The notes: generated from the sequence alone by a model not told the origin. A DNA stretch of 64,000 nucleotides from Sordariomycetes sp. S80-01Y (GCA_037042185.1 JAXQJY010000028.1:1612001-1676000), one strand, 5' to 3'; shown: positions 22,619 to 34,297, counted from the stretch's first letter. A program made the numbers and translations.

Positions 22619-23353
22619 GCTGGATTTGGATCAATTGTAAGCTATGTATCTGGTACAGTTCCGAAAAGAGGATATGTCAAAATGGGATCTTTCCCACACA
22701 AGATGCCGACCAGCACGAAGGGTGATCCAGATTTCTGACGGAATGTAACCCGCGATCTAACCCTAGATAAGACGCCTAAACCAGAAGAACCACGCAATAG
22801 CCTCGATTACGAAGCAGAAGCGAGCTATGGCTTTCTGTAATGTAGTATGATCTCGCAGAACAACACGCTAGAATCCGCCGAGATGAAGCCTACTGTTATG
22901 GGCCACGACCATCACGACTCCGGCTACGCCAGGAAGAACCATTTACCCGAAACGGCGCGTTTCCCCTGAACCCGCTGCGATCTCGCGATTTCCTCCTTCT
23001 TTTCCTCCTTTTTCCCTTTATCGCTAGATAGACTTAATAGAGCTGCTATTTGGTTGAATCAGCCCAGGGGCTAGCTCTCAACAGCCTTGAATCTTGACGA
23101 TCACCTTCCATGATGAGGGTCTTTCGGTGAATTTCGCGATCACCGTAACTGGATTAGAATTGGAGATGTGGGCAAGCCAGTGGCCGGATCCTATAAGTAA
23201 ACGGAAGCCGTGCATCTTTTCTCTGTCATGACTGGATTTACGATTCATTTGCTATTGGCCAGTTCAATCTTCCATAGCTATTGGTGATCAGCTGCAATCA
23301 TTCCACCATTTTGTTCTGGAAGTTTATGGTCCATGCGAACGGTCCGGTCCAAG
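22619..23353. other. Intergenic stretch upstream of FAD oxidase
   Basis: About 730 bp with no gene-like frame. Moderately A+T-rich compared with the housekeeping part of the window. The promoter of the FAD oxidase gene must lie here. Confidence 0.45.
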
Positions 23354-25169
23354 ATGGTTCAACTCTCTCTCTCCACTCTCCTGCTCGCTGCAATTGTCGT
23401 CCAGCCTGCTCCGGTTGCAGCTTTGTCGCGTATTGACGCTGTAAGTCGCTGTCGCTATTCTCCTCCTTTTTATGCCTCCATCCATGAGAATCTATGGCCA
23501 TTTGCATCCAGAAGCCAGCTATAAGTGCATACTTTGAGATCGCCATGTTGGTGCACTGGTACGACTCTGCTGAGACTTAGGGTCTCGCTCTCTCAGCTTC
23601 CTTTCTTCCTCCCCCCTCATTTTGATCCATCGTCTTCACCCACTGAAGTATGCTAACATATAGTACATTTAGTGCTCCGCCCTCGATGACGCTGGCCTCG
23701 GAAAGCTTCTGTTGTTTCCCGGCGACCAGGCATACGTCGAGCGGGAGGCATCGTACTGGGCTCCCAATGCCGCCCTCGGCCCATCTTGTATCCTGCAAGC
23801 GCGGACGGCAGACGATGTCGCGTATGCCCTCAAGATCATTGCATCAACGGGTTCTGAATTTGGTGTCCGCAGCGGTGGACATTCTCAGTGGGCTGGCGGC
23901 AGCAATATCCGTGACGGTGTCACGATCGACTTAGGTCTCATGACCAACATCACCTACGATATCGAAACGACCATCGCCTCGATCCAGCCAGGCCCCAGCT
24001 GGGGAGATGTGTTTACCGCTCTCGAGCCTTATGGCGTGGCACCCACGGGCGGTCGGGATGCTAATGTCGGCATCGGTGGGTTTTTGACTGGTGGCGGCAA
24101 CGCCTATTTGACTGGACGTAATGGCTTCGGCTGCGACACTGTGGTGAACTTTGAAGTTGCTCTCGCCGATGGATCAATTATCAACGCCAACAAGACCAGC
24201 AATGCCGACTTGTGGAAAGCCCTCAAAGGCGGCTGGGCCAATTACGGCGTTGTCACTCGTTTCGACGTCGAGACCACAGCCGCCCCTAAAGTTTGGGCTC
24301 TGACTCAACTCCACGATGGAACCGTCGGGGACCAGGCCGCCGGCACCTTCGTCAAGTTCACTGACGAGCTCGAAACATACCCTGAGGCTGCGCATCTGTT
24401 GCTCCGTACCTACAACACTGTTGCGCAGGAGGCTTTTGCCGTTGTTACCCTCATGGTCGATACTGAAGGCGTGGAAAACGCTCCCATCTTCAAGGACATC
24501 CAAAAGATCCCATCAAACAGAAGCATCCCCCGGTTCGTGACCCTGGGCGAAGTTGCAGTGACTGGTATCGATCCCAGCGATGACCGGTGAGTTCTCTTGC
24601 ATCCCTCGAGTTCTTGCTTATCCAGTGTCGCTTCTTTCTCGCCTCAACCGCTGACCATTTCGTATTATAGTGTCCACTGGTTCACTCTCACGTTTAACAA
24701 CGACGTTGATGTCTTAAAGAAAGCCATGGCCGTGCACGACGCATTGGTCGTCGATCTTCAGAAGACTTTGGGGACATCTTCGGGATTCTCAACACAGTGC
24801 ATCCTCCAACCTCTCCCGTCATTGTTCGGCGAGATTGGAGCGCGTAAAGGCGGTAACATGCTTGGTCTAGACGCCGTGGATACGAACTCTGTTATGTGGC
24901 TGGGCACCGTCGCCTATGAGGATCCCGCTCACGATGAAATCACGCATCAGAAACTGGAAACAGCATTCAACGAGCTAGAGGAATTTGCCCGCCATCGTGG
25001 GGCGGATGTTGCCTTCCGCTACATCAACTATGCGGACAAGACGCAGAACCCTCTCAAGTCATATGGCCAAGCCAACCTGGACTTCATGAAGAAAGTTGCG
25101 GCCAAGTATGATCCCCAGCTAGTCTTCCAGACGCAAATGCCTGGAAGTTTCAAAGTGACAGAAGCGTGA
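23354..25169 (+). CDS. Secreted FAD-linked oxidase, berberine-bridge-enzyme type
   Basis: Three exons: 23354-23440, 23673-24586 and 24671-25169, about 499 residues. A signal peptide (MVQLSLSTLLLAAIVVQPAP, cut near VAAL) is encoded by exon 1. The FAD-binding PCMH domain follows, with GVRSGGHSQWAGGSN (its histidine is the usual covalent FAD site), VTIDLGLM, IQPGPSWGDVFTAL and NVGIGGFLTGGGNAYLTGRN. The C-terminal berberine-bridge part ends RYINYADKTQNPLKSYGQAN. Such enzymes oxidise alcohols, sugars or secondary metabolites and make hydrogen peroxide; substrate unknown. Intron 1 is long (232 bp). The gene sits between two copies of the 5S-ended repeat, with no polyketide, peptide or terpene synthase gene nearby, so a metabolite cluster is not indicated. 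Confidence 0.9.
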
Positions 25170-25409
25170 GAATATAGAATCTTGTATGGAAGTACAAATA
25201 AGGGGCCTTCGTGGCGTGGAGGTACAGTAGTTCAAATGGAGAAGTAGTTCTTTTTTAATACACGCGCGTCAAACACTAGCACATGCGAGTCTAAACCCAC
25301 GACTATAGAATGTTCTGAATCGCTAAGTAGGCGCTGATAAATATACTCCCCGTGTCATATCTCTTTATAAAAGGTTCTGGCTGTGTCTGGATAGAAAACT
25401 ATCCCATCA

Positions 25410-26018
25410 TCAGCATCCACCGCCTCCTCCAGCAGCCGCAGCAGCACCGCCAGCGGCAGATTCACGATTCATAGCTGACAGTCGCTTCCAATCCCAATTA
25501 TGCAGCGCCAGAGACGTAAAAATCACCGTCGCCTCCCAGCTGTACCCCAAAGCTCCCGTCAACGCGGCTCCTAGAAACACAGTCTTCCATCTCTTCCTCA
25601 TGTACCCAATACCTGGCTGAGAACAAACCGCCAAAACGTCCTTTGCGGCCCCAGTAGAGAATGCGCGCGGCAGATCTCATCCAGTGTAACCGTCTACTAG
25701 AGATAAGAGAGCCGGTGTATAGATTGACACTCGCCACACAAACTCCTGGAGCGTGTCATCATTGTCTCTAGTCATGGGGAAGGCGAATGCGAGGTAGTTC
25801 TTGGCTTTGATCTTTCCTATAACCACTTCTACAGCTAGATCGTGTGATTCCCCAAATGGCAGTCGATCAAGTTTAGCATCGTATCTCGTACTCGGTAGCA
25901 AGATGTGATCGCCGTTGTCCAACAGACCGAAATGTTTCTTTGTATTGGCATCGGGGTTACTGGTTTCGTGGATCTCATTGCCATTCTGACGAAATACTTG
26001 ATGTGACGTGATATGGAA
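25410..26018 (-). pseudogene. Broken gene, possible tubby/LURP-like or membrane-associated protein
   Basis: One minus-strand frame stays open from 26018 to 25410 except for a single TGA at 25679-25677. Upstream of it the frame reads SHQVFRQNGNEIHETSNPDA, HFGLLDNGDHILLPSTRYDA and FVWRVSIYTPALLSLVDGYTG; after the TGA the same frame continues DLPRAFSTGAAKDVLAVCSQ, a hydrophobic stretch (TVFLGAALTGALGYSWEATV) and a Gly/Ala-rich end. A tryptophan codon (TGG) at the TGA would be the simplest ancestor. There is no ATG in frame before the frame begins at the edge of repeat copy 2, so the original N-terminus appears lost. No splice pair that removes the TGA is evident. The family is not recognised with confidence; the DNGDHILLPS pattern is only suggestive of a LURP-one-like fold. 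Confidence 0.55.
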
Positions 26019-26019
26019 T

Positions 26020-26680
26020 TAGGTTGAGTTTCTCTTGATATATACTTCCCCTGGTCTTGCCCTTTCTGAACATTCCACCAATCAGTAAACAGATAACTTT
26101 ATCCCCCTTCATGATAGCTTAATGAGTTATATCGTCCATATCGCTGTCGTTAGATCGTGCTTACACACATCCACGGCTCTCGTAGTGGTTGTTGTCGAAC
26201 CACGGCTGCAGATCGGAGGATCGGCCCCACACTCGGTGTCCGGAGGCCGGAGTCCGGAGTAGATAACGGCATTAGAGGGCCTTACTCCTACACCAGAAGG
26301 GATTCACTCCAGCCGAGAGATAGGAGAAACGGGGAAGCCATAGTCGTTTCAAACCTAGCGTTTGATCTTGTCGAACATTTTGGGAGCCGTGGAGGGTCTT
26401 GGTCTATCCCAGTGATAGAGGAGAGCAACGAATGGTGTCTCATTGGAGGGGAATGCCTGGCTCTGACACTCATGGCTAAGTAGGCTTGAACATGTTTGAA
26501 AATGACATCTCGCGAACAATTCTTCGCCGCTGTCAAAAGACACAAGAAAACAACACAAAGAGTCATACACACAACAGCTGGTATTCGCTAGTCGTCGCCG
26601 ACCCACGATCAGCCCGTCAGCGGGTTGGCTCTGGGAGAGCGGGCGGGATCTCGCGTTTTGCACTGGGTATGGTAGTATGT
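26020..26680 (-). repeat. Dispersed repeat, copy 2 (5S-ended, about 660 bp)
   Basis: Counterpart of 21955-22618, same orientation, similar length. The 5S part is degenerate. Its distal end abuts the N-terminally truncated gene at 25410-26018, and its CCAAT/TATA-like pair (26078-26082, 26038-26044) would lie just upstream of that frame. The other end stops at the 5' end of the 5S sequence, where homology to copy 1 also stops. Confidence 0.8.
26567..26680 (-). pseudogene. 5S rRNA pseudogene
   Basis: Minus-strand sequence begins ACATACTACCATACCCAGTG and ends near GCGAATACCAGCTGTTGTGT. It is about 114 nt; the internal TTAGTAG loop is partly deleted (GCTGATCGTGGGTCGG), several stem positions differ, and the T-run terminator found after copy 1 is gone. 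These changes make it unlikely to be functional. Confidence 0.8.
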
Positions 26681-27286
26681 CCAAACAAGGAAAACAATGT
26701 GCACTATCAGGCAATTTTGGAGGTCACCTTCGCGATGAGGTGACGCTCGCGGAGCCGTCCGACATTGGGAGTCAAGCTTCAATTTGCCTCAATGTAGGCA
26801 GCTCCACCTAGACGGCGGCAATCGGCACCGCAAACAGGATCTCGAGCTCGATATCGCTTAAAAGCTCTACCGCGACACGGATTACTCATGGGCAAAATGT
26901 CGACCCTTGCGACTTTAATAGCGTCGTCGATTATCACTGGTCTACGGCGTGAATACCCCATTTTTACTCAAGTTCGATTGCTCTACCACCAGCTGGGGGC
27001 AGGGACCACGGCGTCCCGATGGGTAAATTATGCAACCCGGTGTATGAGGTGGCGCATTCTTCAGCCAAGGATAAGGTGACGCTTCATCCCCTACACCGCC
27101 TAACTGCGGTTGTTTGAGCCCGCCCTATGAACTGCATGTGGTGAGGCTGAATCGCCATGCCTCACTGCGGGGCGGATCTCAACAGCCCTCACAGGGAGGC
27201 TAGATCTAGATCCAGCACCATCAACATCATCTCTTTTCACAGAGACCGCCACAGTGTCCAACCGAACACCTTTCTTTTCGCCAACC
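26681..27286. other. Intergenic stretch before the NLR gene
   Basis: About 600 bp. A 60-codon minus-strand frame (26779-26961) with CRGRAFKRYRARDPVCGADC looks protein-like but matches nothing I can name and has no start or continuation that makes sense; it may be a fragment. The NLR promoter should lie in the last 200-300 bp. Confidence 0.4.
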
Positions 27287-30180
27287 ATGGACCCCTGGTC
27301 CGGCATACAGGCTGCTTCAGCCGTCCTTTCGTTCGTGACTTTTGCGGGCAGCCTCTTATCCGGCGCGTACAAGGTCTACACGGGCTCGTCGCAGACAGGA
27401 CCGTCGGGCCAAGACATGAGACTCATCGCACAGAGCCTCAAAAGTCTCCGCAGCGACATCACCAGAGGTTTACCGCCGAAGCTCCCAGAACTTCCCGAAA
27501 GTGACGTGAAAATCAACGACATGTGTCAGGCTTGTGAAGAAATTGCCAACAGCCTGGTCGCGGCCATCGAGAGCATCTGCGGTCACGGCGACGGGAAACC
27601 CACTTTCTGGGATAGCTTTCGGCAGTCACTGCGGTCGATTTGGAACAAAGAGAAAATTGATGATCTTCAACGACGACTAGAAAGCCTTCAGACACAAATC
27701 CAAGTGCTTCTCAACGCGGCAGTTCGGTAAGACTTCAGCAGCCCAAGTGTAGAAGTGGTTACTGAGAAGGTAGGGATGAGGTAGCTATAATGAGGCAAGA
27801 ACAATCATGTCATCATAGTGCCTCTATAGGCCAGGCACAGGAGATTCAAAACGTGGTGCAGAGGCTATCCAAGAGCATCGAGCAGAATCAGTCATGGCAG
27901 GCAAACATCCTGCACGCCATAAAAGAAGTAACTCTCGCGGGTGGACGCAATGAGACGGAACGGACTTCCGAAACATTCGCAAGATTCATCGTGCAAAACT
28001 TTACCTCTGCTTTGCTTGACCACTTACGTTACCAGGAAATGGATGACCGATACGAGGATATACCAACAGCACACGCCAAGACTTTCCACTGGATCTTCCG
28101 CCAGCCAGAAACAGACAATTCTTCATCGAGTTTTGTCGACTGGGTGAGAAGCCCTAGCGATAGCATATACTGGGTCACTGGGAAGCCTGGGTCAGGCAAA
28201 TCGACCTTGATGAAATTCATTACCGATGCACCTGACACACGGGAGCATTTACAAGGCTGGACAGGGAGCCGGGATTTGCTGATCTTGTCTTTCTACTTCT
28301 GGAATTCAGGAACCGAGAAACAGATGGATCAAGAAGGGCTCTTCCGGCGCCTCTTGCACCAGGCTCTGTCCAAACACCCCGGCTTGGCCTCAACCGTGTT
28401 CCGGGACCGCTTAAAGAGTTATATGCTTCTTGGTGATACGGCTATGTGGCATCAGCCATGGACGCGCCTAGAACTTTTGCGACTTGTGAGACTGTTGGTC
28501 AAGACAGCCGCCACCACTATGAACATTGCTCTGTTCATCGACGGACTGGATGAATTCCATGGACCGCCGCTTGAGCTAATCGAGCTGATAAGTACCCTCA
28601 AGGGCCCTAATACCAAAATTTGCGTCTCTAGTCGTTCTTGGCCAGTATACGAGGACGCCTTTGCCCAGCAACCGAGTGTCAGGATGGAGGACCTCACCGA
28701 TAACGACATTTGCGAATACGTCACTAGTAAACTGGGGCAAACCGCAGGCTTCAAGGCCTTGAGAGGTCTTGACTCCGACAATGCAGACAGCTTGCTCAGA
28801 GACATCATCCAAAAGGCACAGGGTGTTTTCCTCTGGGTCTTTCTGGTGGTGAGGATACTGACCGAATCCCTCTCCAACGGACAGCCTCTCTCGGAGCTGC
28901 GCAATCTCGTCAACAGCCTGCCCACTGAGCTCACCGCCTTGTTTGGCAAAATATTATTATCGCTTCAACAAGATCCTACTCGATTTCGGAGGGGCAGTGA
29001 GCTCATCCGTATTCTTCAAGCTGCGAGAAGCCCGCCGAAGCTGCTTCAGCTGTCGTTTGCCGAGGAAGCGGACATAGAATTCGCCTTCAAATTGCCGGTC
29101 AGTCCTCTCGTCCCGACTGTTGAACAAGCAAGGGCTGAGCTCACGAGGCGCCGGATCGGCGCAAACTTGAGGTGCCTGGTGGAGGTAAGGAGAAGGCGAT
29201 ATGTCCCTCTTTCTCGCTCGCCGGTGGAGTTCATTCATAGGACGGTAGCGGACTACTTGAAGCAGGAGCCCCTACTTGGGGCTCCTGAAGACTTTAATCC
29301 AAGCCTACAATTGTGCCTCGCGCAAATTGCCTGGATCAAGTCACTGCCAGCGGACATCAAATGGGGCACGAAGGCAGAGCACTACAATGGGCCCTTGCCA
29401 TACGTGGGGGACTCCGTCGTCTTTGACAGTCTCACTAGCGGGATGAGATACGCCCTGCAAGCGGACCCAGGCTACACCGGCATGCAAGAACGTCTTCTTA
29501 AGGAGCTAGATCGGGCATCAGCGGAGCTAACAGATTGCAAAACCTTCGCTCGTTGCATGGAAGTACATACAGAAGCCACGGGAGATGACCCAAACTCGTC
29601 GATCCAATGGCCGTGTGCACACGCGAACTGCCAAGAAAAGGCTGCATTTCTTTATCTCGCGACAGGGGAGGGGCTTGTCTCGTTCGTCGATTCAAATTTA
29701 TGCAACTTAGCACGGTCTTGCAGAAAGGGGTACCTGTTGGACTTGCGGCGCGTCGCGAGGGGAGAAGGCGACGGGGGCTGGCTTTCGGAGGGGAAAACAT
29801 CGGAGGCGGAACCGGCAGGGTCGCCAACGTCGGAGAGAGAGATGTCGGAGGAAATGGAACCGTCAGGGTTGCCAACGTCGGAGAGAGAGATGTCGGCGGA
29901 AAACAGGGAACTCGCAAAGCTCCTCACGGAACACCTTGCTGATATGCAACGAGACAGCACCCAGCAACCTGGTGATCATCTGCTCCTGCCTCAGAGGCCT
30001 CACACGGGGCTAAGTGCCCAAGCTAGCACCGAGGGCGGCGGGTACCGTAAAACGATCCAAAACTTCCAAAGAAATGTAGCAAAGAGACTACCGACAGAGA
30101 GGATCAGAACATATCTACGAAGCAGAGGGGCTGAGAAGACCGGATCGCGTAGGAACACGATCGAGCACAGAAGGAGCTAG
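27287..30180 (+). CDS. NACHT-domain NLR/STAND protein
   Basis: Two exons, 27287-27726 and 27819-30180, about 933 residues. The N-terminal ~150 residues (MDPWSGIQAASAVLSFVTFA ... WDSFRQSLRSIWNKEKIDDL) are the helical domain usually found before fungal NACHT modules. The NACHT part has Walker A GKPGSGKSTLMK (residue ~268), Walker B IALFIDGLDEF (~384) and a sensor-like ICVSSRSWPVYEDAF. A following block with PVEFIHRTVADYLKQEPLLG is typical of this NLR class. There are no ANK, TPR or WD repeats after it; instead there is a low-complexity tail with two 15-residue repeats (SPTSEREMSEEMEPSG and LPTSEREMSAENREL) and a basic end. Such proteins switch on ATP/GTP binding and oligomerise in allorecognition, cell death or defence. 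Here the sensor repeat domain is missing or replaced, so its ligand recognition is unclear. Confidence 0.88.
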
Positions 30181-31674
30181 CACATGAGTATAGCAGGCCA
30201 ATTCTATACCATCCCGTTCATCTGAATATCACTTGGCATTTAGCTGAATCAGCATTGTCAAAGGAGACGACCATCACCAACTTCTTCGGAAGTCCATCGG
30301 AGGCGGTTTTACCTTCATAGCCGCAAATATCATTTTAGTAGAACTGGTACTACGGCTGCGTTTCCTGTCCTCCTGTCCAAGGGTAGCACCGTGATAATTG
30401 TTGGCTTCAAATCTAGGATTGGAAGTTGGTATTTGACTTGATGGCATACGGGCGGATCTGGGTGGACTATCAAATATCCTAGTGGAAGTGGTCGGTTTTA
30501 CTGTTCAGGAAAGGCGACTATTTAAATGTTCTAAAAACAATAAACGTAGCAAGTATGGAGAGGTCAGTAGTGCGGCAAACGACACGCATCATTGGGGGTT
30601 GCGGTTCCTAAGATCGGAAGAAGTAACCTCTAGTAGTCGAAGTAATTGAGCGCGTGACAAGAACTGGACGGGATCCTTCATTCCTGAGCTGAGGAAATGC
30701 AACGTGTGTAGCATTAATACCGACGAAAGACGCTTACCGAGCGGCCGTTTACTGTTTTGACTAAAACGCCCTCTCTTTGCCTTCCAGCCGCCTAGATAGC
30801 TATACCCTTGGTCTGCCCTCTAGCTCCCTCTGAGAACATAACTAGTTATCTACCGGAAAGCAAGCCATGTAATTTGTACAATTAGGTCTTTAATTACATA
30901 GAACCCCGAATATTTCTAAATCCTTATGATGTATTTAGCCCTTTTACGTACTCGACCAAAGTCATAGAGCAGGTTACTAAAATCACACAGCCACAATTTC
31001 ACTTGGAGCGAGGGCGTGACAGACAGAACCAGAATATCTTTAGTTCGGGAACTGGTAAAAGAAAATACACTGTATCAGTTTCTCGCATACCAGCCATTAG
31101 GAGTCAAAATGACTATACGGAGTAACATGATGTTAATCAGAGTGGTTGAGCCCTACCAGACGTGCTGTCTGAGTTTCTTGCCCTGAGGCGTCGTGTTGTT
31201 GATGGAAGAAGGACATGGCTGCGGGCGCAGATAAAAGCGGCATCACACATGCAAATAAGCACCAGAAACGGCTGCTCGTGAATCGTGTCACGACCGACCA
31301 TCGCGAGACACAGAATGGTGGGGCAGGCACGAGTAGCTTTTACGCACAGTGACCTGACATGGGGCTCAAACTTTCTGACACATCTTGTACCTCTGTAGTA
31401 CCTGTACTTGCACCTTGCGTCGATTGCCTGGTTGCCGTTTGACGACGTGACACCGATATGTATGAACCAGATACCAAAAGAGAGATTATGCATGAGTGAC
31501 TGAGGCTCCATGGTATCCGCGCAGCCTCAATTCGTTTCCTGGTCGTTACGCAGAACGTATAACAACCGGTTCCTGCATTTTGCCGCATCCTTGAGCAATT
31601 TGTCATTTGGACCATCTGAGAAAAGCTTTTGGGAAAGCTAGGCGTGCTAGAGTAGCCTCTATTAGGTAAACAGC
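30181..31674. other. Gene-free, A+T-rich stretch
   Basis: 1.5 kb. The part 30240-31110 is visibly richer in A/T and TA than the flanking genes, compatible with an old repeat decayed by RIP, but no element family can be recognised and there is no second copy in the window. The last 200 bp should hold the promoter of the monooxygenase gene. Confidence 0.4.
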
Positions 31675-33708
31675 ATGGAGAAGATCGACTGCGTTGTCGT
31701 CGGCGCAGGTAAGTAATTACATATACTGCTCAACTAGAGATCTTTAGACCTCAGTTGCCACACTGTATCGTCCAATCTAGACTCAATTACGGCAAGCATC
31801 TACGAGAAGAGCCGGTACTGACCCGAAGCTGTCCTACAGGGTGGTATGGCTTAGGCGCGGCAAAGCAGTATCACTGCATTTGCCCTGAGAGCTCGCTGGT
31901 GATTTTTGACTCGGCGCCCACTCTCGGCGGCACGTGGGCTGATCATCGGATCTACCCAGAGCTCAAGAGCAATAACCTCCTAGGAACCTTTGAATTCCCA
32001 GACTTCCCTATGGACACGGCGACATTCGGAGTCAAGCCCCGAGAACACATCCCCGGCGGCGTACTCAACGCCTACCTCAAGGCCTACGCAGCCAACTTCG
32101 GCATAGACACCCTGATCCGCGCCAACACCAAAGTCACCGTTGCAGAGCACCAAGAGACTGTTGAAGGCGGATGGGTTCTGACTGTAATAGGTCCTGACCA
32201 AATCGAGACGAAGGTCTTTGCCCGGAGGTTGATAGTTGCTTCTGGTCTAACCTCAGAGGCATTCCTGCCTCATTTCGATGGCCAGGAGGATTTTGGTGGC
32301 AGGATATTCCACGGCAAAGACTTCTTGCAGAACAAAGATACTATTCAAGCCGGGGAACCGGTGACTATCTATGGCGGCAGCAAATTGGCCTGGGATGCGG
32401 TATACGCCTACGCTTCGGCGGGCGCAAAGGTGAATTGGGTTATACGTTGTAAGTGATCTCTCCTCCAAAGGTTGCTGTTCTGGTCCTCACTCGGATCGAC
32501 AGCATCTGGACACGGCCCTTGTTGGATGTCGCCTCCTTTGGTGACGCCCCTGAAGAAGTGGATCGAGGCGCTCGCAAGTATGTTTACGCTCCCAACAACA
32601 TAAGTTTTGGCCAACATTAGTAGACATTCGATTTCTCTCGTGGTTCAGTCCTTGTATATGGGGTGATGCGGACGGATACAGTCGAATCCGAAACTTTCTG
32701 CATGGTACTGCCTTTGGTCGAGCATTGGTCAACTGCTTCTGGAACAGGCTGCGCGGAGAGGTCATGTCACTGAATCAATACGACTCGCACCCTAAGACGG
32801 CGAAGCTCAAGCCTTGGACGGAAGCTATGTTCACCGCCACCAGCTACAGCTTCATCAATTACGATACAGATATCTGGGCGCTTATCAAGAGTGACCTCGT
32901 TGAGGTCTACATCGGCGAAATTGACCACCTCAGCCCGGGAATGGTTCACTTAGCCGATGGCACCAAATTCGAGTCAAAAGTCTTCCTGGCTCACACAGGC
33001 TGGAAGAACGCTCCGCCCATGACGTTTTTGCCGGAGGGTATTGACAAAGAGCTTGGTATACCCCATGCACTGAAGAAGGACGCCCCAGAGGAGGATTTAG
33101 CGAACCAAACAGCCTTGATAGAAAAGGCCGACCACGAAATTCTCTCTCGCTTCCCACGTCTCAAGGATCAGCCAGTATGGAACAAGAATTACATTCCTAT
33201 GACTGACCAAAAGGGCATCAACAGCAACGACGAGGTCACCCCATACACCCCTTCGACGGGCTACATGTTATACCACTTCATGGTGCCACCATCGGAGCGA
33301 TTCCTGCAAACTCGCGATATTGCCTTTGCCGGCATAGTCAGCAATTTCAGCAATGTCATCACGGCTCATCTTCAAGGCCTTTGGATCAGCGCCTATTTCT
33401 CAGGACGTCTAGCTAACGGCCCTGCTGCCGCTGTTGGAGACCCAGAAGCTTTGACAAAGCTGCGATACGAGACGGTGCTGCACAACCGATTCGGAAAATG
33501 GCGATACCCAACTGAATGGGGCAAGAGTCCAGCCTTTATTTTCGACGCTGTGCCATACCTTGATTTGTTGCAGCGCGATCTTGGCTTGGATCCCCATCGC
33601 AAGGGTGGCTTGTGGGCAGATATATGGTATCCGCATGACCCCAGGGACTACAAGGGAGTTAATCAAGAGTGGCAGGCAAAGTCCGGCGGTGACAAATCAA
33701 CTACATGA
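31675..33708 (+). CDS. Flavin-containing monooxygenase (FMO / Baeyer-Villiger-like)
   Basis: Four exons: 31675-31708, 31840-32448, 32503-32577 and 32621-33708, about 601 residues. The first intron splits the FAD-binding Rossmann motif, which when joined reads MEKIDCVVVGAGWYGLGAA. ESSLVIFDSAPTLGGTWADH is the usual strand-2 and GGxW segment, and EPVTIYGGSKLAWDAVY is the second, NADPH-type, Rossmann motif (GGSKLA in place of the common GxGxSA). A typical FATGF motif is not obvious. The introns are 131, 54 and 43 bp. Soluble, no signal peptide. Substrate unknown; these enzymes hydroxylate or insert oxygen into ketones, amines and natural products. Confidence 0.87.
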
Positions 33709-34240
33709 CTGCCCCAAATCTAGATCAATCAACGTTGGTACGTCCAGCTTTACTTCTCTTTCTACCTCTTCGAACTCAAGAATGATTTATTTTCCGGGTG
33801 ACGCTAGGTCCAAGAGTGCTTCTGGAACATATTAGGGCTTTACCAAGTGCCCTGACTCAAGTTAGATTCTGCTAAACTTTTGGACGAAGTGATAGACCTT
33901 TCTCGCTCTGGTTGTTTGTAACAGACCCCTCTTGCTGACGATATTCCCCTCATTGACCGCCTACCTCGTGTGGTTTACCAATGAATTTATCTTCTTTAAG
34001 TTTAAAAATCAAATTCGCTTATTATAGCCTCAACTAAGAAATACCGGAATGGAAACGAGGGGGTCCTCCGTGAGACCGTACCGCTTGATGTCAAAGATTC
34101 ACCAGAGAATGGTAGCACTGAGAACCTAGTACTATGGGTAGGTCTCCAATCCTCAAAGCCTCAACGACTTCCAGTTATGAGGGCTGTAGGTTCAATGGTT
34201 CAATGCTTGTAGGTAGGAGCCTCAAGAAGTAAAAGACAGT
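33709..34240. other. Intergenic stretch
   Basis: About 530 bp between the monooxygenase stop and a 5S fragment. A/T-rich in part (33950-34050). No gene or repeat recognised. Confidence 0.4.
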
Positions 34241-34297
34241 GCCTGCATGGGAAGAACTGGATGGGATCCCGTATCTTCCACTACAAGGGTCGTATGT
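34241..34297 (-). pseudogene. 5S rRNA 5' fragment
   Basis: The minus strand reads ACATACGACCCTTGTAGTGG, then AAGATACGGGATCCCATCCA and a degraded continuation. This is the first ~57 nt of a 5S rRNA (compare the gene at 22500-22618, with which it shares the unusual ATACGGGATCCC). The 3' half is missing. It is the third 5S-derived sequence within 12 kb, all on the minus strand. Confidence 0.75.

Noticed and set aside
25677-25679. The TGA as a selenocysteine or read-through codon
   Set aside because: Ascomycete fungi lack selenoproteins, and the frame also lacks its start; a broken gene is simpler.
21955-26680. RIP as the cause of divergence between the two repeat copies
   Set aside because: Differences include transversions and indels in both directions, not mainly C-to-T or G-to-A changes.
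26888-27079. A tRNA-like sequence (ggtggtagagc on the minus strand near 26990)
   Set aside because: Only a D-arm-like string; no acceptor, anticodon or T arm could be folded around it.
30240-31110. A RIP-degraded transposon
   Set aside because: The stretch is A/T-rich, but no terminal repeats, coding remnants or second copy can be seen; composition counts were not possible by eye.
23354-33708. A secondary-metabolite gene cluster made of the FAD oxidase and the monooxygenase
   Set aside because: No polyketide synthase, peptide synthetase, terpene cyclase or pathway regulator nearby, and the two genes are 6.5 kb apart with an NLR between them.
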